From positions 1-16,275 of the forward strand of contig PJAB01001212.1 in NCBI GenBank assembly GCA_002887195.1: a DNA stretch of 16,275 bases, given 5' to 3'. The notes below the pieces were generated by a model. The model worked only from the letters and a program-made list of their open reading frames with translations. It had not been told where the DNA came from and made no database searches. This DNA comes from Chrysochromulina parva (Eukaryota > Haptophyta > Prymnesiales > Chrysochromulinaceae). This document shows positions 1 through 6,364 of this stretch, one piece after another. Position 1 is the stretch's first letter; every line of letters begins with the position of its first letter. Both the position numbers and the translations under genes were made by a program.

Positions 1-438
1 AGCCCGAGCGAGCGAGTACTCAGTACTTGTGTTGACCGAGGGGAGCGGAGCCGTCCGTCGAGACGGTGGTGGAGTGAGCGTGGGGGGACCGCGAAGAAAC
101 TGAAACTGAAACTGAAACTGTGTTATTAGTAATTCACGTTCGCGGGTCCGAGCTGCCGCAGCCGAGGCTGCTGCCAACAGCGGCCCTATTGGCACTACCG
201 GTATACATTCGGGGGACGGGAGGCACCAGTCTGGCGCAGATGCTAGATCGGCGCTCTCTCCTCCCCCAAGCTCCGCCGATTAACGGCCTGTGTTAATACG
301 GGTGTGTTAGCATGGGCTGTGTCGGACACACCTCCGTCCATAGTGATCGTGGCTCTCGTGCTTGGGGGTCCGGAGTGTGTGCGCGCGTTGTGTTGAACAG
401 CAGCAGCACGTTCACGGTCACTTCACGCTGTTCTCCAC
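1..438. other. 5' flank of the pseudouridine synthase gene
   Basis: No gene is supported here. The frame starting at base 1 is open only to a TAG at 127-129 and gives a low-complexity Arg/Ser/Lys-Leu peptide, so I do not call it a gene end. A direct AGTACT-C-AGTACT arrangement lies at 15-27 and a hexanucleotide repeat at 96-120. An in-frame TGA at 394-396 precedes the ATG at 439, so the 5' leader and promoter of the next gene must lie here. No clear TATA box was seen. Confidence 0.5.
96..120. repeat. (GAAACT)4 hexanucleotide microsatellite
   Basis: Four perfect tandem copies of GAAACT followed by one G, in the non-coding flank about 320 bp upstream of the first ATG. It is a simple repeat with no function evident. 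Confidence 0.9.
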
Positions 439-1356
439 ATGTCAGAACGCACGTCGGCGCCGTCACACAGGTACATTCTGCTGAGCAAGCCTCGCGGGTA
501 CCTCACGTCCACGGCAAGAGATCCAGGCGCACCGTCGCTTCCGACCGTCGTTGAGCTGCTGCAAGAGCGCGGGCTGTGCACCTTGTCCTTGATGCCAGTC
601 GGACGGCTGGACGTGGAGAGCGAAGGCTTGCTGCTGCTCACATGTGATGGACAACTGTGCCGTCGAATGCTTCATCCGAGCCGGATGTGTGCAAAGACGT
701 ACCTAGCTGTCGCCCGCGGCCACTCGCGTAGCTCCACATGGGATGGCCATCGGCTTCACCACGACCGTCTGCGCTGCACGCCGGAGCTCTGCACGAAAGT
801 CGTCGAGGAGGGTGTGGTGCTTCACGCCGAGGGTGTCGCGCCGTACACATCGAGGCCCGTCAAGATGGAGCTACTCTCATACCAGGAGGCGAAGGCGCTC
901 CTCGGTGGTGGTGATGCACTGCAGGGCTGCTTGGCCGGGGTGATCGCTGGCGGCAGGGCTACGCGAAAGTGCAAGCTCGGCAAGAGGTCGGAGGAGAGTC
1001 AGCTTCCAGAGCGCGGTCACAACGACGAGCCAGCACTCCCGGTCTCGGCAAGTGGCTCGACGGTCGCAGCCGAGGAGGGTGCTGAGGCGCAGAGCCTGGA
1101 CTTCATCTCGGTGACACTGACCCGGGGTCGGTTCCACGAAATCCGGCTCTTGCTGCGAGCGATCGGCTTTGAGACGATGCGTCTCATCCGGCTGACGTGC
1201 GGGCCTCTCTCGGACCCGCGGCTGCTTGCATCGCCCGGCGCGTGGCGAGAGATTGAGGGAGAGGAGCTCGAACGCCTCGTCGAGTATAGTCACGCGCACA
1301 GATGTGAGCACAAGGCCAGCGATGAGGCCGAGGTCTTCGCGGATCGATTGATGTAG
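439..1356 (+). CDS. RNA pseudouridine synthase, RsuA/RluB/E/F type, without S4 domain
   Basis: The single-exon 305-residue protein should isomerise a uridine in RNA (probably rRNA) to pseudouridine. Motif I is KPRG at residues 17-20. The catalytic loop GRLD is at 55-58, with Asp58 the expected nucleophile, followed by SEGLLLLT (61-68). KTYLA is at 86-90. The C-terminal motif LTRGRFHEIRLLL (227-239) corresponds to the family's 'EGR.HQVRRM' element. Only about 15 residues precede motif I, so the N-terminal S4 RNA-binding domain usual in RsuA and RluB is absent, as in RluE. Residues about 155-220 form a Gly/Ala/Ser/Glu-rich insertion between conserved blocks. The ATG at 439 is the first after an in-frame TGA at 394-396. 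No transit peptide is obvious, so location (organelle, nucleus or cytosol) is undecided. It converges with the kinase locus. The family is secure; the RNA target is unknown. Confidence 0.88.
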   Translation: MSERTSAPSHRYILLSKPRGYLTSTARDPGAPSLPTVVELLQERGLCTLSLMPVGRLDVESEGLLLLTCDGQLCRRMLHPSRMCAKTYLAVARGHSRSSTWDGHRLHHDRLRCTPELCTKVVEEGVVLHAEGVAPYTSRPVKMELLSYQEAKALLGGGDALQGCLAGVIAGGRATRKCKLGKRSEESQLPERGHNDEPALPVSASGSTVAAEEGAEAQSLDFISVTLTRGRFHEIRLLLRAIGFETMRLIRLTCGPLSDPRLLASPGAWREIEGEELERLVEYSHAHRCEHKASDEAEVFADRLM

Positions 1357-1855
1357 TTGCTCATGCTCTCATTGATGAAGCACCCATCGGAGCAGCAACC
1401 CCGTGCAATAGGTGATAGACACTAGAATAGATACTACCAACAGACGGCCGATGGTAGTAACGCGTATCAAAACTTATTTGGCTTGTGCACATACAAACTT
1501 GCCGCTCGCACCGCGACCGGCCCGTGCTGTGCTCTGAGCGAGGTCGGCACACGGTGAGTATCGCGCGCGCCTTGGCTGCCTTTAACCTTGGCGCGTGGCA
1601 GCGGGCTCAGGGCTCAGCCTCAGGCGTCAGACGTCTTTGGTCTCCACGACCGCATCGCCGGGCGTGAAGGTGGTCTGGAGTGCGGCCCCAAAAGTGTTCG
1701 AGAGTGAACGGGGGTTCGTCATCGTGTCCCAATCAGTCAAAGCGGTCGGCGTCGGTGGCGGCGTCCAAGCCGTGCATGTGAGCTGCGGCTGCTCAGTCAA
1801 ACCAGACCCCGTCCACACCGTCCATGTCTGACTTCGGGCGAAGCAGCATTTGCAT
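1357..1855. other. Convergent intergenic spacer (3' ends of pseudouridine synthase and kinase)
   Basis: About 500 bp between two converging genes. Short open frames on both strands here show no recognisable domain. An 8-bp inverted repeat (TACTACCA at 1432-1439, TGGTAGTA at 1452-1459, 12-nt loop) begins about 75 nt after the pseudouridine synthase stop and could form a 3'-UTR hairpin. No canonical AATAAA polyadenylation signal was found. Confidence 0.5.
1432..1459. other. 8-bp stem inverted repeat in the 3' flank
   Basis: TACTACCA at 1432-1439 is perfectly complementary to TGGTAGTA at 1452-1459 across a 12-nt loop. It is a possible RNA hairpin in the pseudouridine synthase 3' UTR. The function is unknown and a chance occurrence is possible. 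Confidence 0.4.
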
Positions 1856-2110
1856 CTACTTGGTGGAGATTAGGTGGAGATGGCACTTCTTCTGACAGAG
1901 AACCGACTCACTCTGCCCCATCGAGCGATCTGCAGCGCATGCAATCCAGCGAATTGCACCACTCGTGTGCTGATACGCGGGCCGGCCGTTCACAAGCTTG
2001 CTGTGGACGAGACGGTACGTGCCGGTGGCCGCTTCATCAGTCAGTGAGCCGCCCTCGAGCTTGAGTCCAGGTGGTGGCGGGCCGACGTCGCTCGCGTTCC
2101 GCTTGGTCAG
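1856..2110 (-). pseudogene. In-frame continuation of the kinase gene beyond TAG: 'VNGRPxYxH...RWIA' domain
   Basis: After TAG (2111-2113) the kinase frame stays open for 84 codons to TAG at 1856-1858. It contains GTYRLVHSKLVNGRPAYQH, then IRWIACAADRSMGQSES and HLHLIST. This resembles a short algal module of the form YxLVxGxxVNGRPxYxH...RWIAF...WM; I recall that pattern from haptophyte proteins, and I cannot check it here. The usual aromatic residue before 'MGQ' is missing, which suggests decay. Either the kinase once carried this module and lost it through a nonsense mutation, or an intron joins it. A 213-nt in-phase candidate runs from CAG|GTCGAT at 2323 to CGCTAG at 2111, but its acceptor lacks a pyrimidine tract. 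Confidence 0.45.
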
Positions 2111-4754
2111 CTAGCGCACCGCCTCCGAGACCGACGACGGCTTCTCAACTTTCTTCTCGTGGATCGGCGGCGCCGAGGCACCCTGGGACTCCGCGGCAAA
2201 CGTGCCGGACGCAAATGTGGAGAGGATTGTGTCAGCAAAGGTCGTGTAGAGCGAAGGCTTGTCCTCGGTGGTCGCCATCGAAGAACCCGCGCCGCCTGGC
2301 GAAGACGCTCCCGCGACATCGACCTGGTACGATTTCTCGAGCGCTGCCGTAGTGGAGCGCTGCCTCCTGTGCATCTCTTTGTCGCGAAAGGACGGAAATG
2401 GGTTTTCGGGTCTCGAAAGGTCCATGGCCACTGAGGTGCGCAGCGGGCGCTTGTTCCTGATGCGCGCGACAGGGCGTGGTTCGGTTCCCACGGGGATGGC
2501 AGCCGTGACCATGCCCGTGATTGTATCGAAGGTAGGCCGGTCCGCGGGCGCCAGTTGGCAGCAGAGCTTGGAGAGCTCCTTGATGGCCTCGGGCGTGGTC
2601 ATGCTCTCGAGGAGCAGCTCGAGCGGCGAGTGCTCGCCGCCGCGCACCACCTCAACGAGCTGCTTGGGCGTCTCGATGTACGTGAGCCACGATTACGGGG
2701 GACGCTTCGTGCCCATGTGCGCGAGCATGCACCCGAAGGCCCACACGTCCACCGGCTTGTCGTACACATTCAACTTCACGATCTCGGGCGCCATGTACGG
2801 AGGCGTCCCCTGCAGGTCGCCACCGCCCTCACCTGCGCGGTGCGAGTTCGAGTTGAAGACGGTGCCAAAGTCGGAAATCTTGGCCACCCACTGAGCATCG
2901 AGGAGCACATTGCCCGGCTTGAGGTCGCGGTGGAGCATGTTGGTATAGTGGATGTAGGCCATGCCGTTGGCCACGTCCGAGGTGATGGAGAAGAAGGAGC
3001 CGTCCCACGTGGAGTAGTGCTCGAACGAAGCGGAGGTGAGCACGTCGGCGAGCGAGGCCTCCATGAGCTCCATGACGATGCCCTTGGTGCCCTCGACTGT
3101 GTCCTCGGCGATGCCGAGCGTGAGCAGCACGTTCGGATGGTGCAGCGAGCTCATCACGTCAAACTCGTCCATGAGCGCCTTGGCGAACGCCTCCGACTTC
3201 TCCTCCTTTTGGTGGAGTTTCTTTATAGCGCACCTGGTCCCTCGGAACGTGCACTTGAAGACGATGCCGAAGGTACCGTGGCCCACCTCGTCGCCGGACG
3301 CGATCTCGGACATGGATATGGGCTTGTACTTCTCCTTGACCTCGATGTGCTGGAGCTCGGTCGTTGCGTGTGTGGCCGCTTTGGAGGTGGTGAAGAAGAT
3401 GCCCTTCTTGGCGCGCCGTCTCCACGCTGTCTCTCCAGAGGAGACGGCTATCTTCAGCTTGCCCCGGTAGTAGAGCGCGAGGAGGGCGCCGCAGCCCGCG
3501 AGCACGGCTAAAGACACAAAGATGGCAATGGTGCCACCACATGAACCCGAGTCCGGGGCCGTGAGGCCGAGGGCGAGGTTCGGGCTTGGTGCTGGCGGCG
3601 GTGGACAGGGCGGTGGCAACGGCGAGGGCGGCGGCGGCGGTGGCGGGCGCGGTGGCGGTCGGGGCGGTGGCGGTGACGGCGACGGCGGCGGCGGTGACGG
3701 CGGCGAGGGCGGCGCGGGCGGGGGACGAGGCGGCGCGGGCGGCGCGGGCGGGGGACGAGGCGGCGCGGGCGGCGCGGGCGGCGAGGGCGGGGGTGGGGAG
3801 GGGGGTCTGGGCCGGGGCGGCGGAGGAGGAGGATCGTGCGTATGCGGGGTATGCGTGTGGGGGGAATGGTCATGAAACGGCCCAAAGAACATTCGTCCGT
3901 GTTCGGGGACGTGCTTGTGAGCAGCCCGCTCAATGAGTGCAGGGGCTGCATCCCGGCTGATAGCTGGGTCGTTTAGAATTACACTCTTGGCCGAGGCGAA
4001 CTGCGTTGTAAAGTCGAGGAACGGGGAGAGCTCGGCGACGTAGGAGCTAGACAACTCAACCTCGACTCCGTTGGTGCCGCCAGTGGGCAACACGATCCAG
4101 CCATGGTTTGCACGGCTACCCGCGAGCCACGCGGCGACCGATGAGGTCACGTCAAACCTCTGCCAGCCAGTGACGACACCTGGGGAGGCACATGGCAATC
4201 CGACGCTGCCGACGTTGGTGGAGCTCCACGATGACGATGCGAATGGGAGGTTGATCCACGTGACTGTGGACTGTCGAAAGCAGGGAGGGGCAGAGAGGGA
4301 CGCGTCAGCGTGAAGGGGTCTCAGCCAGGGTGCCACACGCGGTTGTGGGGGGAGTGGGCGTCTTCGCGGTCGGCGTGCACACATCATTCCATGGAACGGT
4401 GAGCTCGCGGAGCGAGGCGTTGTTGCCTGCGTTGGACACATAGTAGTTGAGCCAGACGGGTTTTATCGGCACGAGCGTGGCGCCGACGAAAGAGCTCAAG
4501 TCGAACTTGATCAGGAGGGCGGACGTATCAGAAGTGACGCCTGAGATGACCTGTGTGGCCGAGATCGTCAATGGGCCATCCCACCATCCTTGAGTTTGGG
4601 CGTTGAAGTTTGTCGTCGCGTAGTTGATAATTGGAGCCGTAGTGGAATTGCCGGCCCTGATGTACGTATCATAGGTGACACTCGGGCCTCTGATGATCAC
4701 GCCCGTGACCGAGGCGATCAACGCGAGGAAGAGCGTGGCTCTCAGCGACCGCAT
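2111..4754 (-). CDS. Receptor-like TKL protein kinase with DNRLRE/CBM96-like ectodomain; kinase domain interrupted by in-frame TAA
   Basis: Model: join(4383..4754, 2111..4270) on the minus strand, with a TAA at codon 650 (2693-2695). Residues 1-20 are a signal peptide. About 28-210 resemble a DNRLRE/CBM96 jelly-roll domain (ALLIKFDLSSF, then PWND|STVTW rejoined by the intron). A His-rich patch lies at 254-270 and a proline-rich spacer at about 270-355. The membrane segment is at 371-392. The kinase follows: GHGTFG 454-459, AIKK Lys474, HRDLKPGN with catalytic Asp573, DFG 591-593, APE 618-620. After the TAA the same frame continues kinase subdomains X-XI (TPKQLVEVV, then DRPTF) and a Ser/Thr-rich tail to TAG at 2111-2113. 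Domain order implies a surface sensor, perhaps of polysaccharide, signalling by Ser/Thr phosphorylation. The TAA truncates the kinase lobe, so the allele is a pseudogene, a read-through gene, or carries a base error; one base change gives Tyr, common after PP in this family. Confidence 0.72.
2693..2695 (-). other. In-frame TAA stop inside the kinase C-lobe
   Basis: Minus-strand codons run ACG AAG CGT CCC CCG TAA TCG TGG CTC, giving KRPP-stop-SWL. Frame and kinase similarity continue on both sides. Every AG acceptor in the next 45 nt ends on codon position 3, so only phase-0 introns would keep frame. The phase-0 GT donors upstream lie within the invariant DVWxFG motif. A GC donor at 2722 would give a 51-72-nt intron but would remove conserved kinase sequence. 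I therefore read TAA as a real interruption or a base error. Confidence 0.7.
3721..3780 (-). repeat. Two perfect 30-bp tandem copies in the proline-rich spacer
   Basis: Positions 3721-3750 and 3751-3780 are identical on the plus strand. On the coding (minus) strand each 30-nt copy encodes a 10-residue Pro/Ala/Arg unit of the PPAPPAPPRP type. The whole tract from about 3590 to 3840 is almost pure GGC/GGT/GGG on the plus strand, so slippage and length variation between alleles are expected. Confidence 0.9.
4271..4382 (-). other. Spliceosomal intron in the kinase gene (112 bp, phase 0)
   Basis: The donor is AATGAT|GTGTGC at 4382 and the acceptor is CGACAG|TCCACA ending at 4271, preceded by a clear pyrimidine tract. 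Removal joins PWND to STVTW in phase and restores the typical DNRLRE/CBM96 core, whereas reading through reaches a TGA. The intron is inferred from protein continuity and splice consensus, with no transcript evidence. Confidence 0.88.
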
Positions 4755-5013
4755 CCGGATGTTGCAGAGCGCGGAACCGGGGAGCGTGTTCGGCCGGGTA
4801 TTTTCAAGTCTATCATGACAAAATAACTTCTGACCAGAAGTACAGGTGCGGCAGCGGTCGCGCGCTCGAACTAAGCATCCCGAGGGGCAAGCACACCTAG
4901 ACCTCGTGAATGTGACTGGTTCGCGGTTTTTGGCGCTGGAGTTTCGTTATTTACTTGAAGTTGGCAAGTTTTTTTAGGCCGTCCAGGACCGAGGCGCAGC
5001 TATCCTGCGAAAC
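4755..5013. promoter_or_regulatory. Divergent promoter region between the kinase and 14-3-3 genes
   Basis: This 259-bp spacer separates start codons on opposite strands, so both promoters and 5' leaders must lie here. It is more AT-rich than the flanking genes and holds a perfect inverted repeat CTTCTG-AC-CAGAAG at 4827-4840 and a T-run near 4969-4975. No canonical TATA box is clear on either strand. The regulatory role is inferred from position only. Confidence 0.5.
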
Positions 5014-5911
5014 ATGCCGACCGACCTGCCAGACCTGTATCTCGCCAAGCTTGCCGAGCAGGCCGGCCGCTTCGATGATATGCTTGAGCATATGCGCAAG
5101 GTCTGCACGGCGCGCGAAGGCGCCCTTGCGCTCGAAGAACGCAATATGCTGTCAGTCGCATTCAAAAATGTGGTCTCGCAGCGCCGCTCGTCCCTGAGAA
5201 TATTGAGTCACCTTCTAAAGAGGGAGGCGGATATGGGGGGTAAAAAGACCGCGCAGATCCAGGCATACGACACCAAGATCCAGGTGGAGCTTCAGGGCTT
5301 GTGTAATTCCATCATCACGCTGCTTGACGGCTCGCTCATCAAAAAGGCGGAGAACTCGGAGGCGAAGGTTTTCTACCTGAAGATGAAGGCGGACTACTTT
5401 CGATGTGCGCGCGCGTGCGATCGAGCGGGCGGCGCGCGCGAAGGCAGCAGCAGCAGCAGCAGCACCAACCAACCAACCAACCAACCAACCTCACCCAGCC
5501 AAGCAGCTAGCCAGGAGCAACCAGCACCCGCTCCTGTGCACTCCCTGACACGCCCTTCTGCCCCTCCCTCCCCGGCGCTGGCCCTGCACAGACCTGTCCG
5601 AGTTTGCAGTCCCGAGCGACAAGAAGTCGTATGCGGACCAGGCCGCCACGTCGTACGAGAAGGCATCGATCCTCGCTAGCTCGCAGCTCGCGCCAACCCA
5701 TCCGGTCCGCCTCGGGCTGGCGCTGAACTACTCGGTCTTCAAGTATGAAGCGCAGGAGCATCACACAGAGGCTTGCGCGATCGCCAAGCAGGCCTTCAAC
5801 GACGCCTTGGACGGGCTCGACCAAGTCGACGATGAGACGTACAAGGACGCCGCCCTGATCATGCAGCTGCTCAAGGACAACCTTGGCCTATGGCAGGAGC
5901 CGGAGAGCTGA
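5014..5911 (+). CDS. 14-3-3 family phosphoserine/threonine-binding protein
   Basis: Spliced join(5014..5404, 5592..5911) encodes 236 residues, close to the family's usual ~245. It should form an all-helical dimer binding phosphoserine/threonine motifs in client proteins. The family signatures are RNMLSVAFKNVV (43-54) and YKDAALIMQLLKDNLGLW near the C-terminus. Phosphate-binding residues are kept: Lys51, Arg58, Arg130 and Tyr131 (equivalent to Lys49, Arg56, Arg127, Tyr128 of the animal zeta isoform). The N-terminus LPDLYLAKLAEQAGRFDDML matches family helix 1, and an in-frame TAG at 4975-4977 precedes the ATG. The tail is short and ends WQEPES. Without removing the intron the frame runs into a Ser/Pro-rich tail to 5679, a false end. 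It is divergent from the receptor kinase 260 bp away; a functional link is possible but not shown. Confidence 0.96.
5405..5591 (+). other. Spliceosomal intron in the 14-3-3 gene (187 bp, phase 1)
   Basis: The donor is TTCGAT|GTGCGC and the acceptor is GCACAG|ACCTGT. Splicing rebuilds the Tyr131 codon from T+AC, giving DYFRYLSEFA, a universally conserved stretch of 14-3-3. The intron contains CAG and CCAA microsatellites and a pyrimidine-rich 3' half. Confidence 0.95.
5445..5490. repeat. (CAG)6 and (CCAA)6 microsatellites in the intron
   Basis: Six CAG units at 5445-5462 are followed after two bases by six CCAA units at 5465-5488 plus CC. The compound repeat lies within the 14-3-3 intron, so it does not affect the protein. 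It is likely polymorphic in length. Confidence 0.93.
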
Positions 5912-6364
5912 GTGAGGGCGCGAGAGCTGCCGCGCGCGCGCCTGGGACGGCGCGAGAGTTCGCGCGCTGTCGCGGGCGTGAATCCTCCTCGCCGCCGTCA
6001 CGCAGGCAAGCGAGTTCTGGTTTCTAGATAGAGAAAGTCGTGGTCACGTAGGCTGCTGTGGGATACGGGCTAGAGAGAGTCATGACGTTGATGACGTGGG
6101 CCTGTGAAGGGCCGCGTGTGTGAATCAGCCTGTGCGATCGCTGAACGCGTGAGTGTGCATGCACACAGCACACATGTCGAATCATGTATACCGTACGTAG
6201 GCCTGTGCAGGGCCGCGTGGTGTGAATCACAATCAGCCGTGTGTATCTGCCGCGGGACGTCCCGTGATCGCTTGAGCCAAAAGGTGTTTGCATTGACTCC
6301 GTTGCATGTCTGAGATGTGCGTTCAAGGTTTTCGCTCCAAAAATAGGCATAAAAATTTACATCT
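5912..6364. other. Intergenic spacer between the 14-3-3 and glycosyltransferase genes
   Basis: 453 bp between two plus-strand genes. The first 100 bp are CpG-rich with GCGC runs. The middle holds a diverged direct repeat of 32-39 bp (6099-6130 and 6200-6238). The last 40 bp turn AT-rich, with CATAAAAATTT near 6349; that lies too close to the ATG at 6365 to act as a standard TATA box. No gene was found on either strand. Confidence 0.5.
6099..6238. repeat. Imperfect direct repeat, two copies about 101 bp apart
   Basis: Copy 1 (6099-6130) and copy 2 (6200-6238) share GGCCTGTG, AGGGCCGCGTG and TGTGAATCA blocks and both end in AATCAGCC. Copy 2 carries short insertions. The repeat is upstream of the glycosyltransferase and downstream of 14-3-3. 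It may be a local duplication or paired regulatory boxes; nothing in the sequence decides. Confidence 0.7.

Noticed and set aside
1..129. Possible C-terminus of a gene entering from the left edge
   Set aside because: 43 codons of Arg/Ser-rich and repeat-derived Lys-Leu sequence before TAG, with no domain or splice support.
1627..1818. 63-residue minus-strand frame downstream of the kinase
   Set aside because: Short, low-similarity, and separated from the kinase frame by stops; no domain is visible.
2555..3511. 318-residue plus-strand open frame opposite the kinase domain
   Set aside because: It is the mirror of GC-rich kinase codons (Leu/Glu/His/Arg-rich product, no domain), while the minus strand carries the full set of kinase motifs.
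3508..3951. Arg/Pro and Gly-rich open frames in all readings of the proline-coding tract
   Set aside because: Every frame of this simple G/C repeat is open; only the minus frame continuing into the membrane segment and kinase is supported.
5405..5679. Read-through 14-3-3 protein with a Ser/Pro-rich tail ending at 5679
   Set aside because: It skips the universally conserved second half of 14-3-3, which is restored by splicing 5405-5591.
6349..6357. CATAAAAAT as the TATA box of the glycosyltransferase
   Set aside because: It lies only 8 bp before the sole usable ATG, so a start site 30 bp downstream would fall inside the coding region.
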